Assembly: GCF_003151255.1 (NCBI RefSeq)
Contig: NZ_CP029481.1
Coordinates: forward strand, 1,860,001 to 1,924,000
Direction of reading: 5' to 3'
From: Microvirga sp. 17 mud 1-3
GTDB lineage: Bacteria; Pseudomonadota; Alphaproteobacteria; Rhizobiales; Beijerinckiaceae
Length of the DNA: 64,000 nucleotides
Shown: positions 55,770 to 64,000 of the stretch, piece after piece
How positions within the stretch are numbered: position 1 is the first letter of the stretch
Layout of the letters: every line of letters begins with the position of its first letter
Program-made: the position numbers and the translations under genes
The notes under the pieces: model-generated
Told to the model about the DNA's origin: nothing
The model's input: the letters and a program-made list of their open reading frames with translations, nothing else
The model's database searches: none

Positions 55770-58700
55770 ATGAAGCCATTCCTTCGCACCAGATCGCCCC
55801 GGCCTCAGCCGGTGAAGCGCAGCGCCGTCCGGCGCGTGCTCAAGGGCGCTCTCTATCTGAAGCTTGGCCTTCTCCTCTTCGCCTGTATCGTCTTCGGCAT
55901 CCTCTATATGCGCCTTTCGGCCGGGCCCCTGAATTTCGGCCGGCTCCCTGAGAGGGTCGCCGAGGCGCTGGCATCGCGGATCGGGCCGGGCTGGACCGTC
56001 ACATTGCGGAATACCGCAATCGGGCTGCATGGAGGCGCACCGGTTCTCATGACCGACGGGTTGGACGTGCGTGCTCCGGATGGCGCCCTGGTTCTGCGTG
56101 CGCCATCGGCGCTCGTGAGCGTCGACGGCATTTCCCTGCTCACCGGAAACCTGCAGCCGAAATCTATCGAGCTGCGTGATCTGCAGCTGCGCGTTCTCGT
56201 CAACCGGGACGGTTCCCTGACCTTCAGCTCCGAGGGCGGCGAGGCAAGCGGTCCGCAACCCGCGCCTCCGCCTGCCGTTGGCGGGGCGCCTCACGAGAAT
56301 GCAACTTGGATGGCCCATCCTGCGACCGGGGCGTCGCCGGTCTCGGGCGTGGTCGGCTCTCTGTTCGAGCTGATCGTGGGCCCGCAGAGCATCCTCAATT
56401 CCCTGGACAGCGCCCAGGTGACCAATGCGCGGCTGGTCTTCATCGACGCGGACGGGCGTCGAAGGGGCGCTCTCGATCGGCTGGACGCGGTGTTCGACTG
56501 GTCCGACGCGGGACGCCGTCGTTTCTCGGCCAGCGTGGAGGGCCAACAGGGCGGCTGGCAGCTCAGCGGCGATGCGAGCATTGAGAATGGGGGCTACCGT
56601 GCTGCCCTTGAAGCCAACAATGCGCCGATCCAGGATATTCTTCTCCTCACGGGCCTTTCGGCCCTCCCGGCGACCACCGATCTCGAATTCTCCGGCCGGG
56701 TCGACGCTGCCTATGCGAATGGCCGCGTCACCGAGCTGAAGGCGAAGCTCGACAGCAATGCCGGGGCGATCCAGATCGACGACAAGGATACTTCGCCGCT
56801 CACCGTGGAGCATGCGACCATCGAGGCTTCCTGGGACGAAAAGGCGAGGGCTCTCGACCTTCCGCGTCTGGAACTGGACGGCGGCGGGAACCGCGTGCAG
56901 CTTCAGGGGCGCCTCCTGACCGCCGTCGCCGGGGAAGGGTGGCATCTTGCCCTGACGGGCCGGGATTTGATTCTGTCCGGGCCGGCCGAGGGCGACAAGC
57001 CGGTCAGGATCGGCACGCTCGGTGCGGAGCTGTCGGGCCCTGACGGCGTCGTTTTGAAGAGCGTTCGGCTCGACGGGCCGGAACTCGCGGCGGAGATCAG
57101 CGGCGTGCTGGGTGCCTCGGCCGACCCCCATGGCCTCAATTTGAATGTGCGCGCGGCGAAGACCGACGTCAGAACCGCCATCCGGATCTGGCCCGAGGCC
57201 GTGGCGCCGCCGGTTCGGACCTTCCTCAAGGCCAATCTGAAGGCAGGTCTCCTGGATTCCTTCGCGCTAAAAGTGGCGATGACCGGCGATGATATCCTCA
57301 AGGCCGTGTCGGGAGGTCCCATCCCGGACGAGACCCTGGCCATCGACTTTTCCATCGTCAACGGGACCTTGAAGGCTGCGGAGGGCTTGCCGCCTGTCTC
57401 CGGCATGTCCGTGACGGGCCGTGTGACCGGAAGAAGCGTCGCCCTTCAAGCGCCGACCGGCCGCGTCGAGATGCCGGAGGGGCGCAGCCTTGCGGCCTCC
57501 GAAGGCACGTTCCGGCTCGAGAATTACTGGGACGACAATGCTCTAGCCAAGATCGATTTCCGCCTCAGAGGCAGCGCGGACGGCCTCGGAGCACTTCTTC
57601 AGCAGCCGCTCGTTCACGAGATTGCAGGCTTCGACGTCGATCCCGCAACCATGAAGGGCAAGACCGACATGCATGTGGGGATCGGGCTTGCGGTAAACGA
57701 TATTCCGGCGTTTGCGGATCTCCCGCTGAAAGTGACGGGCGGCGTCAGCGAGTTCGGTATCGACAAGATCTTCGGCAAGGACCGGCTGGAGAATGCCAAC
57801 CTGGCCATCGCCTATGACAGGGGGAACCTCTCCATCAAAGGCGACGGGAAGCTCGGTGGCAGCGGGGCCTCGATCGACGTGCACAAGACCCCGGATGGGG
57901 GCGAAGCCAACGTGGCCTTCAGTCTCGACGATGCGGCGCGTGCGAAGCGGGGCCTGTCGTTCGGCTCCCAGCTGAACGGACCGCTTGCCATCAAGGCCAG
58001 CCTTCCGCTCGGCCCTCCGGAGAAACAGGGCATCCGCGTGGAGGCGGATCTGACGAAGGCGAGCGTTGACCAGCTCATCCCCGGATGGGTCAAGCCGTCG
58101 GGACGTCCCGGCAAGGTGTCCTTCACGATGGTGGAGGGGCCGACCACGGAGATCCGCGATCTCCAGCTCGACGCGGGCGCCGTGCAGCTGCACGGCAGTG
58201 CCGTCCTGTCAGGCGAAGGCGGCCTCGAGAAGGCCGATCTTTCGACCTTCAAGCTGTCCCCGGGCGACGACATGCGGGCGCAGATCGATCGGGTGAATGG
58301 CGCCTATAAGGTCGTGATCCGCGGCAATGTGGGCGATGCGCGGCCCTTCACCAAGTCGTTCGGCTCCCCATCCGCTCCTGCAGGGCGCGGCGCTTCTCGG
58401 GATACGAAGGATTTCGACCTGGACGTCGCGCTCAATATCCTGGCGGGCTACAACAGCGAGGCGATCACGAACGCCGCCATCAAGTTGTCCATGCGCAAGG
58501 ACAATATTCGCCAGGTGGACATGAAGGGCAGGCTCGGCGCGACCGATATCGTCGCCAAGACCGTCAATCAGGCCGGAGCAGGGCCGACCATTGTCCTCCA
58601 GTCGCAGGATGCAGGCGCGCTCCTGCGCTTTCTCGATGTCTACAAGCGGATGGTCGGCGGGGATCTCGTGCTCCAGATGGCGGCAGGCGACGGGCCGCAG

Positions 58701-59228
58701 GCCGGAGCGTTGACCCTTCGGGACTTCGCTCTCAAGAACGAGCCGGCTTTGCGGCGCATCATTCCGACCCAGACCCAGGTGGTTGCTGGACAGGACAAGG
58801 CCGGCAATCCTCAGGCGGTCCGCGTGGACGTGAACGAAGTGGCCTTTACCAAGGCCCGGGTCGATTTCACCCGCACGGCCGGGCGCCTGGAATTCAAGGA
58901 TGCGGCGATCTTCGGGAGCCAGGTAGGCTTCACCCTCGGCGGCTATATCGACAATGCCAAGGATCGCATGGACATTTCGGGGACATTCGTGCCGGCCTAT
59001 GGGCTCAACAACGCTTTCGCGCAGGTGCCCCTGTTCGGTCCGCTCCTGGGCGGCGGGCAGTACGAGGGGCTCTTCGCGGTCAATTTCCGTGTCGCCGGTC
59101 CGAGCGATGCACCGACCCTGACAGTCAACCCGCTCTCGGCCGTTGCGCCGGGCTTCCTGCGCAAGCTCTTTGGGGCCGGCGGAGGAGCAACGCCGACCGA
59201 AGCGCCGCCGATTGCCTCCGACCGCTGA
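55770..59228 (+). CDS. AsmA/YhdP-like DUF3971 protein
   Basis: An 1152-residue protein anchored by one N-terminal membrane helix (about 27-48, LYLKLGLLLFACIVFGILYM) with a very long periplasmic part. The rest is beta-rich and repetitive, as in YhdP/AsmA-like bridge proteins that carry phospholipids between membranes. Recognised parts are the start MRLSAGPLNFGRLPERVAEA (DUF3971-like), the AsmA-C-like end MDISGTFVPAYGLNNAFAQV and PLFGPLLGGGQYEGLFAVNF. The final 25 residues hold a Gly/Ala linker. The ATG at 55770 gives a proper short N-terminus; the frame is open to 55641 but would overlap the divergent bcp leader. Function in lipid transport is family knowledge, not shown here. Confidence 0.9.
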   Translation: MKPFLRTRSPRPQPVKRSAVRRVLKGALYLKLGLLLFACIVFGILYMRLSAGPLNFGRLPERVAEALASRIGPGWTVTLRNTAIGLHGGAPVLMTDGLDVRAPDGALVLRAPSALVSVDGISLLTGNLQPKSIELRDLQLRVLVNRDGSLTFSSEGGEASGPQPAPPPAVGGAPHENATWMAHPATGASPVSGVVGSLFELIVGPQSILNSLDSAQVTNARLVFIDADGRRRGALDRLDAVFDWSDAGRRRFSASVEGQQGGWQLSGDASIENGGYRAALEANNAPIQDILLLTGLSALPATTDLEFSGRVDAAYANGRVTELKAKLDSNAGAIQIDDKDTSPLTVEHATIEASWDEKARALDLPRLELDGGGNRVQLQGRLLTAVAGEGWHLALTGRDLILSGPAEGDKPVRIGTLGAELSGPDGVVLKSVRLDGPELAAEISGVLGASADPHGLNLNVRAAKTDVRTAIRIWPEAVAPPVRTFLKANLKAGLLDSFALKVAMTGDDILKAVSGGPIPDETLAIDFSIVNGTLKAAEGLPPVSGMSVTGRVTGRSVALQAPTGRVEMPEGRSLAASEGTFRLENYWDDNALAKIDFRLRGSADGLGALLQQPLVHEIAGFDVDPATMKGKTDMHVGIGLAVNDIPAFADLPLKVTGGVSEFGIDKIFGKDRLENANLAIAYDRGNLSIKGDGKLGGSGASIDVHKTPDGGEANVAFSLDDAARAKRGLSFGSQLNGPLAIKASLPLGPPEKQGIRVEADLTKASVDQLIPGWVKPSGRPGKVSFTMVEGPTTEIRDLQLDAGAVQLHGSAVLSGEGGLEKADLSTFKLSPGDDMRAQIDRVNGAYKVVIRGNVGDARPFTKSFGSPSAPAGRGASRDTKDFDLDVALNILAGYNSEAITNAAIKLSMRKDNIRQVDMKGRLGATDIVAKTVNQAGAGPTIVLQSQDAGALLRFLDVYKRMVGGDLVLQMAAGDGPQAGALTLRDFALKNEPALRRIIPTQTQVVAGQDKAGNPQAVRVDVNEVAFTKARVDFTRTAGRLEFKDAAIFGSQVGFTLGGYIDNAKDRMDISGTFVPAYGLNNAFAQVPLFGPLLGGGQYEGLFAVNFRVAGPSDAPTLTVNPLSAVAPGFLRKLFGAGGGATPTEAPPIASDR

Positions 59229-59242
59229 CAGATCATGAAAAA

Positions 59243-59267
59243 GCCCGGCGCGCGGAGCGCACCGGGC
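59243..59267. terminator. Bidirectional hairpin between the AsmA-like gene and tyrS
   Basis: GCCCGGCGCGC (59243-59253) pairs with GCGCACCGGGC (59257-59267), one mismatch. It is preceded by AAAAA and followed by CTTCTCTTG, so it can act in both directions. Confidence 0.8.
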
Positions 59268-59300
59268 CTTCTCTTGAAAAGGGGCTGAGCCTGCGAGTCG

Positions 59301-60563
59301 TCAGACGGCCCGCAGGAGGACGTGCTTCTTCTTGCCGAAGGACAGCTTGATAACTCCTTCGGCCGTTACGTCGGACGCGCCGAGAATACCACGTTCATCC
59401 GTCACCACCTGATCGTTGACCTTGAGACCGCCGCTCTTGACCTGACGTCGCGCCTCGCTGGTGGACGGCACGAGCTTGGCGTAGTCGGGCCCGAAGGCCG
59501 CGAGGACGCCGATGCCCTCCGCCAGAGCCGAGGAGGGGACTTCGACGGTCGGCAGGCTTTCCGCAAGGGCGCCCTGCTCGAAGGTTTTCATGGCGGTCTC
59601 GGCCGCCCGTTCGGCCGCCTCGCGCCCGTGGATGAGCGCAGTGGCCTCGGTCGCGAGCACCTTCTTGGCCTCGTTGATCTCGGAGCCCTGGAGAGCTGCG
59701 AGACGGGCCACTTCGTCGAGGGGCAGGGTGGTGAAGAGCTTCAGGAAGCGCCCCACATCGGCATCCTCGGTGTTGCGCCAGAACTGCCAGTAATCGTAGG
59801 GGCTGAGCATGTCCGCGTTGAGCCAGACGGCCCCGGAGGCGGTCTTGCCCATCTTGGCACCTGAGGCGGTGGTCAGCAGCGGGCAGGTGATCGCGAAGAG
59901 CTGCGCCGTCCCGAGGCGGCGGCCGAGATCGATGCCGTTGACGATGTTGCCCCATTGGTCGGAGCCGCCCATCTGCAGCACGCAGCCGTAGCGCCGGTGC
60001 AGCTCCACGAAGTCGTAGGCCTGGAGGATCATGTAGTTGAATTCCAGGAACGACAGCTCGTGCTCGCGCTCGAGCCGCAGTTTCACGCTGTCGAAGGACA
60101 GCATGCGGTTGACCGAGAAATGGCGGCCGATATCCCGCAGGAAGTCGATGTAGTTGAGCCGAGTCAGCCACTCGGCGTTGTCGACCATGATCGCGTCGCG
60201 CGCGCCGTCGCCGAAACTAATCAGGCGAGAGAAGACGCCCCTAAGGCTCTCCTTGTTCTGCTCGATCTGTTCCGGCGTGAGGAGCTTGCGGCTCTCGTCC
60301 TTGCCCGAAGGGTCTCCAACCCGGGTCGTCCCGCCGCCCATGAGCGTGATCGGCTTGCCGGCGCCGGTCTTCTGGAGCCAATGCAGCATCATGATCGACA
60401 GAAGATGGCCCACGTGAAGGGACGGGCCCGTGCAATCGTAGCCCACATAGGTCGTGAGGCGCCCCTCTCGCGCAGCTTCATCGACGCCCTGGAAATCGGA
60501 CGTCTGGTGGATAAAGCCGCGTTCGGTCAGAACCTTCATGAATTCCGATGTCGGCGCGTTCAT
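59301..60563 (-). CDS. tyrS: Tyrosyl-tRNA synthetase
   Basis: TyrRS charges tRNA(Tyr). The 420-residue class I synthetase has the HIGH-like motif [13 protein letters not shown] (His50, His53), the tyrosine pocket VGYDCTGPS and [10 protein letters not shown] with [19 protein letters not shown] (about 202-220), and the KMSKS-like motif as [16 protein letters not shown] (about 238-253). The C-terminal S4 RNA-binding domain is about 355-420 ([20 protein letters not shown]). The length fits the TyrS type common in alphaproteobacteria. The gene ends in a shared hairpin with the AsmA-like gene. The metalloprotease diverges from it at 60753. Confidence 0.97.
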   Translation of the reverse strand: MNAPTSEFMKVLTERGFIHQTSDFQGVDEAAREGRLTTYVGYDCTGPSLHVGHLLSIMMLHWLQKTGAGKPITLMGGGTTRVGDPSGKDESRKLLTPEQIEQNKESLRGVFSRLISFGDGARDAIMVDNAEWLTRLNYIDFLRDIGRHFSVNRMLSFDSVKLRLEREHELSFLEFNYMILQAYDFVELHRRYGCVLQMGGSDQWGNIVNGIDLGRRLGTAQLFAITCPLLTTASGAKMGKTASGAVWLNADMLSPYDYWQFWRNTEDADVGRFLKLFTTLPLDEVARLAALQGSEINEAKKVLATEATALIHGREAAERAAETAMKTFEQGALAESLPTVEVPSSALAEGIGVLAAFGPDYAKLVPSTSEARRQVKSGGLKVNDQVVTDERGILGASDVTAEGVIKLSFGKKKHVLLRAV

Positions 60564-60752
60564 CGCGTTCTTCCATTCCTGATCGCTGAAGTCGTTTCGA
60601 GGCCTGTATCAGTTTCGCGAGCGTATTTCACCCCCGGAAGGACGCAACCTTGGATGGAATTCTCTCCTGTAATGGGTCGCCCGCGTAAGCTTGACAGGAA
60701 TGGTTTCGAGGTAAATTATGTAATTACGTTTCATAAACCATAGGAGCGTGAC

Positions 60753-63032
60753 ATGGGTTATCTCCCTCTCTCTTCCCCAGCCTCCCCGTCCTGGTCGACC
60801 TTCGGTCACGGGCTGGGCATTGAGCCGAACCAGACCTACGCCTGGGCACAGAGGGGCGATGTCGATGTCGCGCTGGAGACCGATCGCCTCTCCTCGGGGC
60901 AGGCTTGGTCCTATGCCGGCATGGCGGCCGGTGCGCCCATTTGGGACGACGTCTGGAACTGGGTTCAGGGGCAGGCCAGCAATGTCTACGATCGGGTTTT
61001 CGACTGGGTCTCCGACAATGTGTCGGGAGCTCCTCTCAGCGTCTTCTCGACTTTTGCCTCCGTCTTTCCCTACGCTATGTCGGGCGTAAAGTTCGACGTG
61101 AAGTCCTATCTCGATCATGATGTTCGGGCTCTGCTGTCGGGGTCGCAGTGGAGCAGCTCTTCGATCACGTACAGCCTGCCGGATTCCCGGACGGATTATC
61201 AGTGGATCAATCCCAGCGCCGATGGTTTCAAGCCTCTCTCTTTCAATAGCGAGCAGGCCATCCGCTATGTGCTGGAGGGCTATAGCCCCTATTCCGGCGG
61301 CCCCAAAATGGGTCTCTCGTCTGTTGAAGCGCTGACCAACCTTTCGCTCGATTATGCGGGGCGCGGCAGCGCGACCATCCAGATTGCCGGCTTTGAGCCC
61401 AACAGTGTGATCAACCGGAGCCATGGCTATTATCCCGGCGTGCCGATCTACGGCGGCGATGTCTGGCTGGACACCAACGCGGGTCTTCCAGGAACCAACA
61501 GCTACCTGCTCGTGCTCCACGAGTTGGGCCATGCACTCGGGTTGAAGCACCCCCACGATTCAGGCGGCGCACTGCCGAAGATGAGCACGGAGCACGATAC
61601 GCCCGAATATACGGTCATGTCCTACGTGAACACGTGGGACGATCCCCAGACCTTCATGCAGTATGACATCGCGGCGCTCCAGGCGATGTATGGGGCCGAC
61701 TTTACGACGAACAGCGGCAATACCGTCTATTCATGGTCCCCTCAGACGGGCGAGACCTTCGTGAACGGGATCGGCCAGGGGGCGTCGGTCAACAATAAGA
61801 TCTTCCAGACCATCTGGGACGGTGGCGGTTACGACACCTACGACATGTCGAACCATGAGGGCGACGCTACGGTCGATCTGGCGCCGGGTGGCTACGTGAA
61901 GTTCTCCCAGGCCCAGCTCGGGTACATCGGGAACGGGGCCTATGTTCACGGCAATGTCTACAACGCCTTCCAGTACAACGGCGATCCCCGCTCGCTGATC
62001 GAGAACGCGATCACGGGAGCCGGCAACGACTCCCTCAAGGGCAACGGCGCCGACAACACTCTGAGCGGCAACGCCGGCAACGATGCTCTCTGGGGATTTG
62101 AAGGCAACGACATGATGCTCGGCGGAGCCGGCAACGACTGGATGGATGGCGGGCCTGGAGCGGACTACTTCAATGGCGGCGATGGCTGGGACGTGGTGTC
62201 GTACCTGCAGACACCATCCACAAGCGGCGGCATTACCGTGAACCTGACGACCAACGCCAATGTTGGCGCGGCTGCGGGAGACAGGCTCTACAATGTAGAA
62301 GTGGACCAGGGCACCAATGCCAACGACATGCTCACAGGCCTGGACCGTGGCGGGGGCAATGGCACAGAGCTCCATGGCGAAGGTGGCGATGACGGCTTGA
62401 TCGGCAGGGCGGGCGGTGATCGTCTCTATGGAGGCGCTGGAAACGATTGGCTCGACGGTGGGGCAGGCGGCGACCTTCTTGACGGTGGGGACGGCTGGGA
62501 TGTGGTCTCTTATTTGAATTCGGAAGGTTCGAGTGGCGGGGTCATCGTCAACATGACCACGAACCAGAACGGTGGCGGAGCGGCTGGCGATACCCTCAGA
62601 GGGATCGAAGTTCTGCAGGGTACTAATGCCAGCGACACGCTGATCGGCGTCGACCGGGGCGGCGGCAGCGGCGTGCAGCTCTACGGCGAGGGCGGCAACG
62701 ATACGCTTCTCGGCATGGGCGGTGGCGACTACCTGTTCGGCGGTGCCGGGAATGACACCCTCGATGGCGGTGGGGGCAGCAACGCTCTCTCCGGTGGAGC
62801 GGGCCGCGATATGTTCCGAGTGACGACGCCCGGTGGGGCCTGCACGATCACGGACTTCACATCGGACGAGCAGATCGTCCTCTCGAGGAGCCTCTTCGGC
62901 AGCTTTTCCGATGTCGGCGGCGCGGCATACCAGAACGGGAATGACGTGGTCGTCGCGAGGGGTGGCTTCAGCCTCACCTTAAACAACTTCAAGCTCGCTT
63001 ATCTGGCAGCAGACGATTTCGCCTTCGTCTGA
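60753..63032 (+). CDS. RTX serralysin-like M10 metalloprotease
   Basis: A 759-residue predicted secreted zinc protease. There is no Sec signal. After an unusual 200-residue N-terminus come the zinc motif VLHELGHALGLKHPH (His256, Glu257, His260, Gly263, His266, i.e. HExxHxxGxxH) and the Met-turn YTVMSYVNT (Met289). From about residue 425 a calcium-binding RTX array follows, with GGAGNDWMDGG and GGAGNDWLDGG nonapeptides in three blocks. The end, AADDFAFV, resembles the type I secretion signal of serralysins. TAGGAG is upstream of the start. No ABC, membrane-fusion or outer-membrane secretion gene is in the window. A perfect palindromic terminator follows. Confidence 0.92.
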   Translation: MGYLPLSSPASPSWSTFGHGLGIEPNQTYAWAQRGDVDVALETDRLSSGQAWSYAGMAAGAPIWDDVWNWVQGQASNVYDRVFDWVSDNVSGAPLSVFSTFASVFPYAMSGVKFDVKSYLDHDVRALLSGSQWSSSSITYSLPDSRTDYQWINPSADGFKPLSFNSEQAIRYVLEGYSPYSGGPKMGLSSVEALTNLSLDYAGRGSATIQIAGFEPNSVINRSHGYYPGVPIYGGDVWLDTNAGLPGTNSYLLVLHELGHALGLKHPHDSGGALPKMSTEHDTPEYTVMSYVNTWDDPQTFMQYDIAALQAMYGADFTTNSGNTVYSWSPQTGETFVNGIGQGASVNNKIFQTIWDGGGYDTYDMSNHEGDATVDLAPGGYVKFSQAQLGYIGNGAYVHGNVYNAFQYNGDPRSLIENAITGAGNDSLKGNGADNTLSGNAGNDALWGFEGNDMMLGGAGNDWMDGGPGADYFNGGDGWDVVSYLQTPSTSGGITVNLTTNANVGAAAGDRLYNVEVDQGTNANDMLTGLDRGGGNGTELHGEGGDDGLIGRAGGDRLYGGAGNDWLDGGAGGDLLDGGDGWDVVSYLNSEGSSGGVIVNMTTNQNGGGAAGDTLRGIEVLQGTNASDTLIGVDRGGGSGVQLYGEGGNDTLLGMGGGDYLFGGAGNDTLDGGGGSNALSGGAGRDMFRVTTPGGACTITDFTSDEQIVLSRSLFGSFSDVGGAAYQNGNDVVVARGGFSLTLNNFKLAYLAADDFAFV

Positions 63033-63089
63033 GGCCGTCGAGGACGGGCTGCAAGGGAAGCGTTCGGCACTTCCTCATGTCCCGAAATA

Positions 63090-63121
63090 CGAAAGGGCAG
63101 GTCCTAGGACCTGCCCTTTCG
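63090..63121. terminator. Perfect palindromic bidirectional terminator
   Basis: CGAAAGGGCAGGTCCT (63090-63105) is followed directly by its reverse complement (63106-63121). The 16-bp arms have no separate loop, so a few central bases must form one. It lies between two convergent genes. Confidence 0.85.
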
Positions 63122-63144
63122 CGTCAAAGACTAAGAGTTTTGGC

Positions 63145-63801
63145 TCAGGCGGCCTCTTCGGCCTTTCCGAGGCGCTTGTCCAGGTATTCGTCGACAGCCA
63201 CCATCAGCTCCTCGACCTTGCCGTCGAAGAAGTGGTTGGCGCCCTCGACGACCGCGTGCTCGAGCTTCACGCCCTTCTGGGTCTTCACCTTCTCGATGAC
63301 GCTGACCACGTCCTTCACAGGTGCGACCCGGTCCTCAGATCCATGGACGAAGAGGCCCGAGGAAGGGCAGGGAGCCAGGAACGAGAAATCGTAGCGGTTC
63401 GCCATGGCGGCGATCGAGATGAAGCCCTCGATCTCCGGGCGGCGCATGAGAAGCTGCATGCCGATCCAGGCGCCGAAGGAGACCCCGGCGATCCAGCAGG
63501 CGCGGGCGTCCGGGTTCATGGCCTGGGCCCAGTCGAGGGCGGCGGCTGCATCCGACAGCTCGCCCTGCCCATGGTCGAAAGCGCCCTGGCTGCGGCCGAC
63601 GCCGCGGAAATTGAACCGCAGGACCGAGAAGCCACGGTTCACGAAATCGTAGTACAGGTTGTACACGATCTGGTTGTTCATCGTGCCGCCGAACTGCGGA
63701 TGGGGATGAAGCACGATCGCGATCGGCGCCCCTTTCTGCTTGGCTTGCTGGTAGCGACCCTCGATGCGGCCAGCCGGCCCAGTGAAGACGACCTCAGGCA
63801 T
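63145..63801 (-). CDS. Alpha/beta-hydrolase, dienelactone-hydrolase-like
   Basis: A 218-residue protein of the alpha/beta-hydrolase fold. The oxyanion strand APIAIVLHPHPQFGGTMNNQ (about 24-43) has the HPHPQFGGTMNN pattern typical of this small subfamily, followed by VLRFNFRGVGRSQG (about 58-71). The nucleophile elbow is CWIAGVSFGAWIGMQL (about 100-115), with Ser in G-V-S-F-G. An acid is in FVHGSEDRVAP and the His in VEGANHFFDGK (His about 195). No signal peptide. In Hyphomicrobiales it often precedes the suf operon, which would lie to the right. The substrate is unknown. Confidence 0.88.
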   Translation of the reverse strand: MPEVVFTGPAGRIEGRYQQAKQKGAPIAIVLHPHPQFGGTMNNQIVYNLYYDFVNRGFSVLRFNFRGVGRSQGAFDHGQGELSDAAAALDWAQAMNPDARACWIAGVSFGAWIGMQLLMRRPEIEGFISIAAMANRYDFSFLAPCPSSGLFVHGSEDRVAPVKDVVSVIEKVKTQKGVKLEHAVVEGANHFFDGKVEELMVAVDEYLDKRLGKAEEAA

Positions 63802-63855
63802 GAATACGAACCTCTCAACCGACCTCCCCGTCAGGAGAGGAAAAGCGCTGCAGCC

Positions 63856-63903
63856 TTGACTTCAGGCCCCGGATTTCGGTAAAATCTTTAGAACTGTTCT
63901 AAA
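63856..63903 (+). promoter_or_regulatory. Sigma-70-like promoter with Irr-type iron control element
   Basis: TTGACT (63856-63861), an 18-bp spacer and TAAAAT (63880-63885) form a good promoter pointing right. A perfect 17-bp inverted repeat, TTTAGAAC-T-GTTCTAAA, is at 63887-63903, over the start site. This matches the ICE motif bound by Irr (about TTTAGAA-N3-TTCTAAA), a position expected for repression. The target gene is beyond 64000. Confidence 0.75.
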
Positions 63904-64000
63904 GTGTAACTGTGTTTCCTGGGTTCTGCCTTGGCCTCGGCCGGCGGATCCCGACAGAATGTGGTTGCGGTGCTTTAGCATGGCAACCAGGGGCAATTGC

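Overview
The window looks like chromosomal DNA of an alphaproteobacterium of the order Hyphomicrobiales (Rhizobiales). A Microvirga, Methylobacterium or Bosea relative is plausible, but the genus is not shown by the sequence. The reasons are high GC throughout except one islet, gatC-gatA with gatB a few kb away, an NDUFA12-type complex I subunit next to a DUF2155 protein, class II (B12-dependent) ribonucleotide reductase, a NepR-like anti-sigma protein, and an Irr-type iron box at the right edge. I saw no rRNA, tRNA, CRISPR array, insertion sequence or prophage.

Layout. 1-9.3 kb: housekeeping genes (ruvX, an UPF0173 hydrolase, gatC, gatA, gatB) mixed with small unknown membrane or secreted proteins and an ArsR-like regulator divergent from an EamA exporter. 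9.3-21.4 kb: a metal and redox locus. It holds a methyltransferase, a VIT1-family transporter, two cytochrome b561 proteins, three PepSY-like periplasmic proteins, a two-component system, a ferric-reductase-like flavoprotein, a LysE exporter, a DUF411 protein and a copper P-type ATPase. Two divergent intergenic regions carry the same CTGWCA-N5-CTGACA direct repeat at identical distances from PepSY genes, which is probably the operator of the local response regulator. The copper ATPase has a textbook CueR-type promoter. 21.7-29.6 kb: a signalling operon with a NepR-like small protein, a very large soluble hybrid kinase with eight 92-residue HAMP units, GAF and three receiver domains, and a second hybrid kinase overlapping it by 4 bp. 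29.6-31.6 kb: a GAF-GGDEF protein, a 42-residue YHYH protein and an FMN reductase.

31.6-33.5 kb is a low-GC islet with an OLD-like ATPase-TOPRIM gene broken by a one-base frameshift; it is probably acquired defence-type DNA. 33.6-37.6 kb: nrdJ with its terminator and a pair of NrdR boxes. 37.9-43.4 kb: NDUFA12, a small zinc-ribbon protein, a beta-helix protein, DUF2155, aat, accC, accB and aroQ. 43.5-46.7 kb: a DsbA-like oxidoreductase, an aminotransferase and a hydrolase. 46.7-55.1 kb: RNase E with a long acidic His-rich insertion in its S1 domain, then the cell-wall genes amiC and mrcA, then prfB with a programmed +1 frameshift. 55.1-63.8 kb: bcp, an AsmA/YhdP-like protein, tyrS, an RTX serralysin-like protease and an alpha/beta hydrolase. 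At 63.86-63.90 kb a sigma-70-like promoter with a perfect 17-bp Irr box points out of the window, probably into a suf iron-sulfur operon.

Most gene pairs that converge are separated by clear hairpin terminators, which are listed. The most interesting regions are the PepSY operator circuit, the HAMP-array kinase with an exact internal 366-bp duplication, the NepR-like gene beside it, and the frameshifted OLD-like islet.
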